64,000 nt of DNA. Source: Bacteroidales bacterium. Lineage in GTDB: Bacteria > Bacteroidota > Bacteroidia > Bacteroidales > F082. The stretch covers positions 1 through 64,000 of the forward strand of contig JANJUV010000011.1 in assembly GCA_024710405.1 (NCBI GenBank), written 5' to 3'. Position 1 is the stretch's first letter; every line of letters begins with the position of its first letter. Below are positions 16,177 to 24,904 of this stretch, piece after piece. The notes below the pieces were generated by a model, which was not told the DNA's origin, ran no database searches, and saw nothing but the letters and a program-made list of their open reading frames with translations. Position numbers and translations under genes: made by a program.

Positions 16177-16226
16177 ATAAACAAGCACATGATTGTCGTC
16201 TTTGGCTTATGAATCGATTTCAGCTT

Positions 16227-16255
16227 TTTGGTTGTGCCGAAAAAAACTAATTTCG
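16227..16255 (+). promoter_or_regulatory. Candidate gpsA promoter
   Basis: TTTG at 16227-16230, a 17-nt spacer, and TAATTTCG at 16248-16255 (one mismatch to TAnnTTTG) lie 19 nt before the gpsA ATG. The spacer is slightly short for this promoter class. Confidence 0.4.
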
Positions 16256-16273
16256 CTGCACAGAACAGCCAAC

Positions 16274-17266
16274 ATGACCAAAAGAAACAAAACCTCCATA
16301 GTGTTTGTCGGCAGTGGTGCCATTGCAACCGCATTGGGAAACATACTCGCTCAGGACGAGGACTATCTCGTTACTCTTTTATCCATTGAAAAGGATGTGA
16401 TCGAATCGGTGAATGCCGAACATGTGAATGAGAAATATTTTCCAACCGTGCGGCTTAGTCCGCTGTTGAGGGCAACAGAGGATAAATCGGTATTGGGTTC
16501 GGCCGACATGGTTTTTTTGGCCATTCCATCGGTCACTATAGTGGAATATCTGACCCACAACCGTGAGAATTTAAGCCCTGAAGCCATACTGGTGAATCTG
16601 GCCAAAGGATTTGGCAACGAACGTGACATCATACCTGATTGCCTCGCGCAAATCTTGCCTAACCCCTTGGCAACACTCAAAGGTCCTTCGTTTGCACGGG
16701 AGATCATCAACAGACAACCAACCGCTTTTACACTTGCTTCAGAAAACGAGGACCTGTTTGATGTTTTTGACGAACTGTTCGACAATACAACCATCCACCT
16801 CGACTACAGCACTGATGTTCGTGGGGTGGAGTATGCAAGTATCCTCAAAAATATTTACGCCATCATCATAGGTATTGTTGATGCCCATTATGATTCGCCC
16901 AACCTGCGCTCACTGGTACTTACGCTTGCCATTAATGAGATGCGTTCTCTGATCAGCCGGTTTGGGGGCAGAGAGGAAACCATGTTCCATTATTGTGGTT
17001 TTGGCGATTTCACCCTTACGGCCCTCAATGATCTGAGCCGGAACCGCACTTTAGGTCTGTTGATCGGAAAAGGTTTTTTCACCAGCAATATTTCTGATAA
17101 GGTAGTCCTCGAAGGCCGGATAGCCGTAAATGTGCTGTGTGAACAGTTGTCGGGACAGGAAGGCGCCTGCGTTCAGTTTCCCTTGATCACCGAACTGCAT
17201 AAGGTGTTCAATCAGGAATATGATATCAAGAATTTTGTGAGCAGGATACTGAGAAGGCATAACTGA
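16274..17266 (+). CDS. gpsA: NAD(P)H-dependent glycerol-3-phosphate dehydrogenase
   Basis: From 'MTKRNKTSIVFVGSGAIATA' this is 330 residues, the normal length; upstream in-frame codons from 16193 precede the promoter and are rejected. The enzyme interconverts dihydroxyacetone phosphate and sn-glycerol 3-phosphate for phospholipid synthesis. The NAD-binding glycine loop 'GSGAIATALG' is at the N-terminus. 'VNLAKGFG' carries an active-site Lys, 'LKGPSFAREI' and 'GVEYASILKNIYAI' are family blocks, and 'GFGDFTLT' is the conserved substrate-domain motif. It appears to be a single-gene unit between divergent and co-directional neighbours. Confidence 0.93.
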   Translation: MTKRNKTSIVFVGSGAIATALGNILAQDEDYLVTLLSIEKDVIESVNAEHVNEKYFPTVRLSPLLRATEDKSVLGSADMVFLAIPSVTIVEYLTHNRENLSPEAILVNLAKGFGNERDIIPDCLAQILPNPLATLKGPSFAREIINRQPTAFTLASENEDLFDVFDELFDNTTIHLDYSTDVRGVEYASILKNIYAIIIGIVDAHYDSPNLRSLVLTLAINEMRSLISRFGGREETMFHYCGFGDFTLTALNDLSRNRTLGLLIGKGFFTSNISDKVVLEGRIAVNVLCEQLSGQEGACVQFPLITELHKVFNQEYDIKNFVSRILRRHN

Positions 17267-17331
17267 GATTTTCAGTAGATTAATTTCTGCATTTATTTTC
17301 ATCTGGCAGTAATAAAAGGGATTGGTTTCTC

Positions 17332-17339
17332 TAACTTTG
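17332..17339 (+). promoter_or_regulatory. Candidate -7 box for the DNRLRE/PKD protein gene
   Basis: TAACTTTG matches TAnnTTTG. Transcription would begin near 17346, after the first possible ATG (17341), which supports translation from the ATG at 17365. A -33 element is not clear. Confidence 0.4.
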
Positions 17340-17364
17340 TATGAAACAAATTAGAGCATACAAA

Positions 17365-18690
17365 ATGAAATCAATTCTGTTTTCGGTACTTGTATTTGGT
17401 ACCATGCTTCTCAGCGCTCAGGATACACTTGTTTTGCAGCCGGGGCCAGAAGGAAAAGACGCACTAATATGGAGTATATTGCCTGACAATAATTATGGCG
17501 ACTCACCTAAGTTTTTAAGTATGTCATGGACTTTCGGAGGTATTCCGGGAGCTGACAGATCGCTCATTCAGTTTGACCTCACAGAAATTCCGGAAGGCCG
17601 CGAAATTATCAGTGCAAAACTTAATTTGTTTTTTAAAAATCTTGAACCCAATGAGATGTTTCATACGGGTGAGAATGCTTCAGCTTTAAGACTAATTACT
17701 GAATCGTGGGATGAATATACAGTAACCTGGAACAACGCGCCATCTACAACAGACGATTTTCAGGTAATTCTTCCTCAGAGTATTAACCCACGACAGGATT
17801 ATTTAAATATTGATGTCACTGAGGCGATTAGAAATTTGTACCAGTTTCCTGACTTATATTACGGTTGGTTGCTCGGATTAATAAATGAAAACCCATGGAG
17901 TTGTTTGCTTTTTGCCTCAGGGGATATTGATGAGGTTCATTTACGGCCTAAGCTCGAAATAGTTTATACAGAGCAATCTGCATTAACAGCATTTTTTAAT
18001 TTTGAGATACATGAAAATGCTATGGTATCTTTCTTCAATGAGAGTGAAGGTTATACAGAATTGAATTGGTCTTTTGGTGATGGAAATAGTTCCACTGAGG
18101 AGAATCCGGTATATCAATTTGAGAATGCAGGCCATTATAATGTTTGCCTCACAGTATTTAACGATACCCTGGAAAAAACATATTGTGATACAGTATTCCT
18201 GTGCAATTCATCTGTAGCTTCCTTTATTGTTGAATCAGTTGAGCTTGAATGTCGCTTTGTGAACCAATCAGAGAATGCTGATGTTTATGTTTGGGATTTC
18301 GGCGATGGACTACAATCACAGCTTTCAAATCCTGAACATATTTTTGCTGCAGATGGGTTATATGCAGTTCGTTTAGTTGCATCTAATGAATGCAGCAGCG
18401 ATACGATTACAAAGCTGGTTTATATTGCTAACATATTAGATGATAATAGTGTATTTAGCTTATTTCCAAATCCTTCACGCGGTAAGTTTTCGATTATTTC
18501 TAATGTTTCCGGGCCCTTCAAACTTGAAATATTTGATCAGCGAGGAAGTATCATACTTAAAGATGAAGGAGAATTAGTCGGCAATGAACCAGCGAATTAT
18601 ATGTTAACCGTACATAGCGGAATCTATTATTACCGGGTGTGGATAGAAAACAGATGGCATCAGGGAAAAGTATTTCTCATAAAACAATGA
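17365..18690 (+). CDS. Secreted DNRLRE- and PKD-domain protein with T9SS sorting tail
   Basis: From 'MKSILFSVLVFGTMLLSAQ' this is 441 residues with a signal peptide; the ATG at 17341 adds eight residues but lies before the predicted transcript start. The first 200 residues match the DNRLRE domain (carbohydrate-binding-like beta sandwich): 'DNNYGDSPKFL', 'RSLIQFDLTEIPEG', 'ESWDEYTVTWNNAP', 'YGWLLGL'. Two PKD-like repeats follow ('LNWSFGDGNSSTEENP' and 'YVWDFGDGLQSQLSNP'). The last 75 residues form a T9SS type A tail ('SLFPNPSRGKFSI'). It is probably displayed on the cell surface. Its stop is only 4 nt from the convergent glycosyltransferase stop. Confidence 0.85.
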   Translation: MKSILFSVLVFGTMLLSAQDTLVLQPGPEGKDALIWSILPDNNYGDSPKFLSMSWTFGGIPGADRSLIQFDLTEIPEGREIISAKLNLFFKNLEPNEMFHTGENASALRLITESWDEYTVTWNNAPSTTDDFQVILPQSINPRQDYLNIDVTEAIRNLYQFPDLYYGWLLGLINENPWSCLLFASGDIDEVHLRPKLEIVYTEQSALTAFFNFEIHENAMVSFFNESEGYTELNWSFGDGNSSTEENPVYQFENAGHYNVCLTVFNDTLEKTYCDTVFLCNSSVASFIVESVELECRFVNQSENADVYVWDFGDGLQSQLSNPEHIFAADGLYAVRLVASNECSSDTITKLVYIANILDDNSVFSLFPNPSRGKFSIISNVSGPFKLEIFDQRGSIILKDEGELVGNEPANYMLTVHSGIYYYRVWIENRWHQGKVFLIKQ

Positions 18691-18694
18691 TCAA

Positions 18695-20014
18695 TTAACG
18701 AACACTTTCTTTGGCTTTGATTGTTCGATTGATTAATTCCACGAGCATGCCAGTAAGATTTCTTCTTGTGTATTCTGTGTTTTTCGCGATTGATAGTGTA
18801 CTTATTATATCTGATTGATGGCTGAGCAAAAACGTAACATATTCTTTTAACTCTTGTTTGCTTTTTTGGTCGAAGCAATGACCTGCTTTAGTTTCCATCA
18901 GAATCTTCGCGGAATTACCCTCCGTTGGCCCAATGCAAATAATCGGCCGTTTTGCCCCTAAGTATTCAAAGAGCTTACCGGTCAGAATCAGATTGGCATT
19001 TGGTGTGTCGTTGATCAGGAGCAACAGGGCTGCGGTTTTGTTGAATTCCTGATATAGCTCAGCATGTGGAATATACTCCTGATACACAACAACCTTCTCT
19101 AAGCCAAACTCCTTTACGGATTCCTTTACTGAAATATCCACATTTCCTGTTAAAGCAATTTCAATTTTTTCAGAAATGTCCGGGTTTTCATGAATTAATT
19201 CCTTTAAAGCCTGCCAGAAAACAACAGGGTTTCGGGTTTTCACCAAAGAGCCAATATGCGCGATGCGAAATTTGTCGTGGATGGGATGATCTTCAATGTT
19301 TCGAAAATCATCTTCGTCGTAGCCATTGGTAATAACATGATAATTGCGGGAAACGATTCTGTTGAAATCAGCAGCCATTCCCTGGCTGATTACTGTGACT
19401 GCATCGGCTGAATGTAAAACTTTTTTCTCCAGTTGCCTGTGTTTTTGATCGGCACTCCGGCTAAGCTTTAATTGATGATAGAAATCAATGTTCGTCCAGG
19501 GATCACGAAAATCAGCTAACCAGGGAATCTGGGTTTTTCCTTTTAGATGCATGGCAATCAGATGCATACTGTGCGGAGGTCCGGTCGAGATAATCAAATC
19601 CACAGGATTATCATTTAAGTATCTGCTCAGATACTTCACTGATGGTTTAATCCAGAATCGACGCGCATCAGGTATAAAAAAATTGCCTCTGATCCAAATG
19701 CTTAGGTTTTCTATTGTTCCTGGTTTTTTCTTTTCCGACAGAAAAGCAGTTTGAATCCGGTCTGATTGTTTTCGCCCGCTTAGTCTTTTATAAATCTGAT
19801 AGGGTTCCCAAACTTTTGTCCGAAGTACGGTGATTCCTTCGGGTATATCTTTAGTCAAAGTCTCATCAATTACCGGCACTTCAGGGTTCTCTGCCGTATA
19901 AACGATGGGCTCCCACCCGAATTCTCTGAGATATTTCACGAACTTGAGCCATCGCTGCACTCCTGCGCCACCCGAAGGCGGCCAGTAGTAGGTGATGATC
20001 AGTACCTTTTTCAT
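18695..20014 (-). CDS. Glycosyltransferase (GT4-like)
   Basis: From 'MKKVLIITYYWPPSGGAGVQ' this is 439 residues; a longer reading to 20122 lies inside the YfhO gene. The N-terminal glycine-rich 'PPSGGAGVQRWLKFVKYL' is the acceptor-side motif of many GT4-like enzymes. Other blocks are 'DLIISTGPPHSMHLIA', 'WLADFRDPWTN', 'ADAVTVISQGMAADF', 'VITNGYDEDDF' and 'FEYLGAKRPIICIGPTEGNS'. It probably builds a surface glycan, with sugar and acceptor unknown. The start overlaps the YfhO stop by 4 nt (ATGA), making it the last gene of a DUF4834-YfhO-glycosyltransferase operon. Confidence 0.88.
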   Translation of the reverse strand: MKKVLIITYYWPPSGGAGVQRWLKFVKYLREFGWEPIVYTAENPEVPVIDETLTKDIPEGITVLRTKVWEPYQIYKRLSGRKQSDRIQTAFLSEKKKPGTIENLSIWIRGNFFIPDARRFWIKPSVKYLSRYLNDNPVDLIISTGPPHSMHLIAMHLKGKTQIPWLADFRDPWTNIDFYHQLKLSRSADQKHRQLEKKVLHSADAVTVISQGMAADFNRIVSRNYHVITNGYDEDDFRNIEDHPIHDKFRIAHIGSLVKTRNPVVFWQALKELIHENPDISEKIEIALTGNVDISVKESVKEFGLEKVVVYQEYIPHAELYQEFNKTAALLLLINDTPNANLILTGKLFEYLGAKRPIICIGPTEGNSAKILMETKAGHCFDQKSKQELKEYVTFLLSHQSDIISTLSIAKNTEYTRRNLTGMLVELINRTIKAKESVR

Positions 20015-22518
20015 GCCTTTTGTTGTAGTCTCCACTGCTTGATTTCGTGTACCGCAAGTCCAATCAGCAGAAGAATGAGTATTGCTGAACCGGCAAATGA
20101 TACTTTTTCGCCTACAGCCCACACTTTTGGTTCAAACTTCATTTCGATGCTATGGTTTCCGGCCGGCACCAGCAATGCCCTCAGCAGGTAGTTGGCACGG
20201 ATCAGCGGTGCTTCCTGTCCGTCGATATAGGCTTTCCATCCTTTAGTGTACCAGATTTCACTGAAAACAATCAGATTGGGTATGTTGGTTATGGATTCGT
20301 AAATCAGATGATTCGGCTGATACGAAACAAGGCTGACTCTTGCTGTGGTGTCCATTGCCGGTGTAAAACCTGCAAGAATTTCCTCAAATTCGCGGTGCAA
20401 AACCGCAGAAGTCATGAGGTCGGTGTCGCGCAGCGATTCAATTTCTTTGTTGGGCGTGTCCACCCACATAATGTTGTCCACAGTCCATGCATTACCAAAA
20501 CTGTTCATATTGGTGATGGGTGGCGAAGCCGGATTAAAGATTATATAGCGGGTATTAAGCATGTTGAGCACTTCGAGTCTGGCAAGTGTACTGTTGATGG
20601 CGCCAAGGTTGGGATTGTCGCGCAAGGTTCCGATCAGCATTCCGATTTCGGGCTGAAGATGCATTTCGATCACATCCTGATACCTTTGAAGTTTTGCACC
20701 ATGATATCCGCCAATAGAATGGTGAAAATAGGAGGCTGTGGCATCGTTAAATGTGCTTGTTGAAATATCCAGAACACGGTAGGATGGATCAATGTCTTTG
20801 AGTATTTCGAGGTTGGCTGTTGCAGGCTGGAAGGGATTTTCTGCCTTGCGTGCAGGAATGAAGTTGTTACTGTTGAGGTAGCGGCTCGCGACAGGAACCA
20901 TATCGGCCAGAATGATGATCGTGAGTGCAGCCGTAAGCCAGCGGGCTCCAAGTTTATTGATGGCTTTCAGATACATTAGCCCGGCAGCAAGGGTGATGAA
21001 GAAAAAGGAACGCAAAGCATCGGTCTTAAAAATATGCATCCGAACTGTTTCCAGTTGGGCAAGGAAAAGATCGATCTGGCCACTGTCGGCGGGGTTGCTT
21101 CTTCTCATTTCGTTGAACTGCTCCCATTCGTATTGACTGAGGAAGGAGAAGAAAGTGCCCGGCATCAGGTAAAAAAGTAGTGCTATGCCACCGCTGAGGC
21201 CATAGGCGATAAAGAAGTATTTGCGCCATTTCGCCGAAAAGTCGGTCTGCTTATACCATTCATTCAGTGCCAATACTGCCAGCAGCGGGATGCAGAGGTC
21301 GGCAATGACCAATATCATCGAGACGGCCCTGAACTTGTCGTATCCCGGAACATAGTCAAGGAAGAAATCAGTAAACACCATATAATTTTTCCCCCAGCTC
21401 AGCAGGATGGAAAGCACTGTAGCGGCAAGCAATATCCATCTGTATCTCCCTTTGACAATAAACAAACCCAGAACAAAGAGGAACACGATCACTGCACCTG
21501 TATAAACAGGCCCGGAGGTTCCGGGCTGGTCGCCCCAGTAGGCATTTTGCTGCGCAATAAATTCACGGTAAGGTCTTTCGGCTCTATCGAGTGCTGAATG
21601 ATTTTTCCCAATGACTTGTGAAGCTCCTCCTTTAGTATTCGGAATCAGCAGCGACCAGGTTTCGCCAATGCCATAGCTCCAATGAGTGATATAACTTCTG
21701 TCCAGCCCCTTTGTCTGGTCTGTAACATCTTTTTCAATCACGGGTTTGCCGCGCATGGATTCCTTTCCGTATTCCCACGTGGCATAGAGGTTTGTACCGT
21801 GGGTCATCACAGCCAGTAAGGCAGACAAGATAAGAACAGCCGTAGCTTTACCGAATACGGGCAGTTGTTTGAATCTTATTGCATCAATCAGCATTACCAG
21901 GCCAAGTATAAGCACAATCAGCATCAGGTAATAGGTGATCTGCAGGTGTCCGGCCTCGAGTTGAAGTGCCAGTGCAATGGCTGTGAGCAGTCCGCCTTTG
22001 AAATATTTACCTCTATAGGCAAGTATGATTCCTGCCAGGACAGGTGCCATATAGCCTATCGCATAAGCTTTTGAGGTGTGTCCGGCACCAAGGATAATAA
22101 AGAAATAGGAGGAAAAGCCGAAGGCAAGAGCGCCTGCCATGCTCAGCCAGGGATCAACCCTGAGTACAAGCAATAAAATGTAAAACCCTAAAAAATAAAT
22201 AAATACAGCATTTGCAGGGAAATTCATTCCAAGGGTGATGACTTTCCTGATGTATCGGATGAGGTTTCCGTCGTAGATTACCGAGATTTGCCATGCAGGC
22301 ATGCCGCCAAACATTGAGTTTGTCCACAAGGGCTCATCACCGTTCTCTTCCCTGAAATCGGCAATTTCTTTCGACATACCCTTGTGCATGTCAATGTCGT
22401 GCATATCCAGCCGCTTTCCTTCGAGCATTGGGTGCATGTAGGCAAAGGTGATGGCAATGAAAACCAGGATGGCTGTCAGATACGGCACTAGTTTGTTCAG
22501 GGTTTGGTTGATGGTCAT
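20011..22518 (-). CDS. YfhO family membrane protein
   Basis: From 'MTINQTLNKLVPYLTAILVF' this is 835 residues; an upstream reading to 22599 overlaps DUF4834. There are about 12 membrane helices in the first 560 residues, with the YfhO hallmarks 'EGKRLDMHDIDMHKGMSKEI' and 'LWTNSMFGGMPAWQIS', and a large extracytoplasmic C-terminal domain ('NLIVFSEIWYTKGWKAYIDG', 'LLVPAGNHSIEMKF') before a final helix. YfhO proteins are GT-C-like glycosyltransferases that glycosylate surface polymers in some Firmicutes; in Bacteroidetes the role is unproven. The adjacent glycosyltransferase fits a glycan role. Confidence 0.9.
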   Translation of the reverse strand: MTINQTLNKLVPYLTAILVFIAITFAYMHPMLEGKRLDMHDIDMHKGMSKEIADFREENGDEPLWTNSMFGGMPAWQISVIYDGNLIRYIRKVITLGMNFPANAVFIYFLGFYILLLVLRVDPWLSMAGALAFGFSSYFFIILGAGHTSKAYAIGYMAPVLAGIILAYRGKYFKGGLLTAIALALQLEAGHLQITYYLMLIVLILGLVMLIDAIRFKQLPVFGKATAVLILSALLAVMTHGTNLYATWEYGKESMRGKPVIEKDVTDQTKGLDRSYITHWSYGIGETWSLLIPNTKGGASQVIGKNHSALDRAERPYREFIAQQNAYWGDQPGTSGPVYTGAVIVFLFVLGLFIVKGRYRWILLAATVLSILLSWGKNYMVFTDFFLDYVPGYDKFRAVSMILVIADLCIPLLAVLALNEWYKQTDFSAKWRKYFFIAYGLSGGIALLFYLMPGTFFSFLSQYEWEQFNEMRRSNPADSGQIDLFLAQLETVRMHIFKTDALRSFFFITLAAGLMYLKAINKLGARWLTAALTIIILADMVPVASRYLNSNNFIPARKAENPFQPATANLEILKDIDPSYRVLDISTSTFNDATASYFHHSIGGYHGAKLQRYQDVIEMHLQPEIGMLIGTLRDNPNLGAINSTLARLEVLNMLNTRYIIFNPASPPITNMNSFGNAWTVDNIMWVDTPNKEIESLRDTDLMTSAVLHREFEEILAGFTPAMDTTARVSLVSYQPNHLIYESITNIPNLIVFSEIWYTKGWKAYIDGQEAPLIRANYLLRALLVPAGNHSIEMKFEPKVWAVGEKVSFAGSAILILLLIGLAVHEIKQWRLQQKA

Positions 22519-22519
22519 G

Positions 22520-22783
22520 TTACTTTTTTTTATTGTTGTCCTTGATTTCTTCAAAATCGACGTATTCTCCTGCATCCGGGTCAATCCGTGGCGTTTCAAC
22601 GGGATTGTACTTCACGCTGATTTCTCCTTCTTTTTTGCTTTTGGTTTGTTGCATGCCACCCATCCGCTCGCTCATTTTTCTGACAAAACGATTGATCAGC
22701 CGGGGTAAGAAGAAGCGTAACCCAAGCCTGAGCAGGTAAAAAGCAACGATAATCCAGAATACTACTAATAGGAAATCTTCCAT
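22520..22783 (-). CDS. DUF4834 family small membrane protein
   Basis: This 87-residue protein has one N-terminal hydrophobic helix (residues 3-25), then a basic amphipathic segment 'RLINRFVRKMSERMGG' and an acidic/polar tail with 'AGEYVDFEEIKD', ending in lysines. This is the DUF4834 pattern seen in Bacteroidetes. Function is unknown. The YfhO ATG follows its TAA after a single base, so the two are probably translationally coupled. Confidence 0.82.
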   Translation of the reverse strand: MEDFLLVVFWIIVAFYLLRLGLRFFLPRLINRFVRKMSERMGGMQQTKSKKEGEISVKYNPVETPRIDPDAGEYVDFEEIKDNNKKK

Positions 22784-22862
22784 GATTTCAATATCTCCAG
22801 GCGGTTGTCGATTGGTTGCGAAATTAAAGAATTAATGAAATAGAAGCAGTTTTCAGGGGCTT

Positions 22863-22900
22863 AAAAAAACAGGCAGAAGACCTTTTGAGCCTCCTGCCTG
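22863..22900 (-). terminator. Terminator of rpmH
   Basis: On the minus strand CAGGCAG pairs with CTGCCTG around a 17-nt loop and is followed by TTTTTTT (22869-22863). It begins 25 nt after the rpmH stop. Confidence 0.88.
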
Positions 22901-22925
22901 TGGTATATCCCGATAATGAACTGTA

Positions 22926-23072
22926 CTAAAGCTCGTCGGAAACAGTAAGTCTTTTTCTGCCTCTTGCGCGTCTGGCTTTCAATATTTTACGGCCATTGGC
23001 TGAGGACATTCTTTCCCTAAAACCGTGTTTGTTCTTACGTTTCCTGTTCGATGGCTGATATGTACGCTTCAT
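22926..23072 (-). CDS. rpmH: 50S ribosomal protein L34
   Basis: ATG at 23070-23072 to TAG at 22926-22928 encodes 48 residues: '[18 protein letters not shown]', then '[20 protein letters not shown]' and '[10 protein letters not shown]'. This is canonical L34 with a slightly extended tail. It is a structural protein of the large ribosomal subunit. It has its own strong promoter and terminator and so is a one-gene transcript; rnpA, its partner in many bacteria, is not adjacent. Confidence 0.97.
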   Translation of the reverse strand: MKRTYQPSNRKRKNKHGFRERMSSANGRKILKARRARGRKRLTVSDEL

Positions 23073-23098
23073 GGTATGATGACTTAATTTTGGGAGTG

Positions 23099-23129
23099 CA
23101 AAGGTAGAGATTTATTTTTAACGGACAAA
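23099..23129 (-). promoter_or_regulatory. rpmH promoter, full Bacteroidetes consensus
   Basis: On the minus strand TTTG (23129-23126), a 19-nt spacer, and TACCTTTG (23106-23099) match the -33/-7 consensus exactly. The predicted start site lies about 20 nt upstream of the ATG. It is the clearest promoter in the window and calibrates the weaker calls. Confidence 0.8.
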
Positions 23130-23240
23130 TCATTTTCGGAAAAAATGTAAAAAATCACACCTTATGCTTTCTTTATATGGTTTTTAGTTTAATTTATGCA
23201 GTGCCCGGATGCTTGATTCCGGGCAACTGCATTATTTGGT

Positions 23241-24704
23241 TCAGGACTTAGAAGGAATATGTTTCAGGGTTTCCACCAGATAATCCCAAAACAGGCCCAC
23301 GGTGCTGATTTCAACTTTTTCGTCGGGTGAGTGGGGATGCCTTATGGTTGGCCCGAAGGAGATCATGTCCCAATTCGGATAGGCGGCACCAAGTATTCCG
23401 CATTCGAGTCCGGCATGGATTACTTTTACTTCAGGAACTTTGCCGTATTTAGCATTGTACACATCTTTCATGGTTTGTAGCACCGGTGAATGAACATTTG
23501 GTTTCCATCCCGGATATTCGCCATGAGATTTGGCCTCTCCACCTGCAGATGTGATGACTTTACGTATGTTTTCGGCAAGTTTGATCTTGTCTTGATCAAC
23601 CGAACTGCGCTGAAGGCTGGCGATGGTCACTTTTTCTCCGTCGGATTTTACAATGGCCAGATTGGTTGATGTTTCGACCACACCAGGCATGTCCTTGCTC
23701 ATGGCAATAACTCCGTTGGGATATTTGGCAATTGCCGCGAACAATGATTCCTGTGTCTTGGTATCAATCACCATTTCGGGTATTTCTGCAGCTTCAGCGT
23801 CAATTACGAGGCCGCCGTCAGTGTCCTTAAAGCGTTCAACAGCAATTGCGGCAAATTCTTTTACGTATAATTCAAAATTTGTTTTGTGTTCAGCTGGTAC
23901 CACAACAGTCGCAAATGCTTCTCGCGGAATGGCGTTGCGCAGGCTGCCACCATTGATCGAAGAAAGTCTGAGCTGGAATTTAGTTGCTGCCAGACTCATC
24001 AGTGCGTTGATGATTTTGTTTGCGTTTCCTCTGCTGAGGTTAATATCGAGGCCTGAGTGACCGCCTTTCAGCCCTTTGACAATTATTTTATAAGCTGTCT
24101 GTTCGGCCGGAACGGGTTCAGATTTATAATGAAACAGACCTGTTGTGTCAATGCCTCCTGCACAACCAATATACAGTTCACCTTCATCTTCCGAATCCAT
24201 GTTCAGCAGGATGTCGCCGTGCAGCAGGCCGGGTTTCAGCTGAAAAGCACCGGTCATTCCGGTTTCCTCGTCAATAGTGAACAAAGCTTCTACAGGCCCG
24301 TGCTCCAGATCGGTAGCTTCGAGCACCGACATGGCCGCGGCCACACCAATACCATTGTCCGACCCAAGGGTTGTTCCTTTTGCCTTTACCCAACCATCTT
24401 CAATGAAAGTGTTGATAGGATCTTTTTCAAAATCGTGTCCTGTTCCTTCATTTTGTTGCGGAACCATATCCAGGTGCGCCTGCAGGATAACGCCCATGCG
24501 GTCTTCGAATCCCGGAGTGGCAGGTTTGCGGATAATCACGTTACCTACTTCGTCGACAACGGTTTCCAGTTCCAGCTTCTCGCCAAATTCCTTCATAAAG
24601 GCAATGATCCGGGCTTCTTTTTTTGATGGCCTTGGTATTTGGGTGAGGCTGTGAAAGTTCTTCCACAGGTTGTTTGGTTCCAGTTCAAGAATTGATGTAC
24701 TCAT
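23241..24704 (-). CDS. pepD: Aminoacyl-histidine dipeptidase (PepD, M20 family)
   Basis: This 487-residue protein is a di-zinc metallopeptidase of the M20 family that hydrolyses Xaa-His and related dipeptides such as carnosine in the cytoplasm. Metal and catalytic motifs are visible in order: 'LQAHLDMVPQ', 'TTLGSDNGIGVAAAMS', 'FTIDEETGMTGA', 'LLNMDSEDEGELYIGCAGG', the dimerisation 'GLKGGHSGLDINLSRGNA', 'KVIHAGLECGILGA' and 'SFGPTIRHPHSPDEKVEI'. A GGAGG ribosome-binding site lies 7 nt before the ATG. No neighbour suggests a pathway. Confidence 0.95.
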   Translation of the reverse strand: MSTSILELEPNNLWKNFHSLTQIPRPSKKEARIIAFMKEFGEKLELETVVDEVGNVIIRKPATPGFEDRMGVILQAHLDMVPQQNEGTGHDFEKDPINTFIEDGWVKAKGTTLGSDNGIGVAAAMSVLEATDLEHGPVEALFTIDEETGMTGAFQLKPGLLHGDILLNMDSEDEGELYIGCAGGIDTTGLFHYKSEPVPAEQTAYKIIVKGLKGGHSGLDINLSRGNANKIINALMSLAATKFQLRLSSINGGSLRNAIPREAFATVVVPAEHKTNFELYVKEFAAIAVERFKDTDGGLVIDAEAAEIPEMVIDTKTQESLFAAIAKYPNGVIAMSKDMPGVVETSTNLAIVKSDGEKVTIASLQRSSVDQDKIKLAENIRKVITSAGGEAKSHGEYPGWKPNVHSPVLQTMKDVYNAKYGKVPEVKVIHAGLECGILGAAYPNWDMISFGPTIRHPHSPDEKVEISTVGLFWDYLVETLKHIPSKS

Positions 24705-24855
24705 GTTTTTTCCTCCGGGTATAAGGTTAGTGAATGACTAATAGATTTAAGCCGGTAAAAGTAATGAAAATGCACGATTTTTTATGTGTTATTATAATTA
24801 TTGGTCTCATGTGTCTGATTATAAACATAATAAGTAATTGATTCAATATTTAGTG

Positions 24856-24887
24856 TTTGGGGATAAGCTGCAGATTGGCTATATTTA
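24856..24887 (+). promoter_or_regulatory. Candidate promoter of the aminotransferase gene
   Basis: TTTG at 24856-24859, a 20-nt spacer, and TATATTTA at 24880-24887 (last base differs from TAnnTTTG) lie 17 nt before the ATG at 24905. Confidence 0.4.
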
Positions 24888-24904
24888 CGGTCAAATTTGT
24901 TTTT

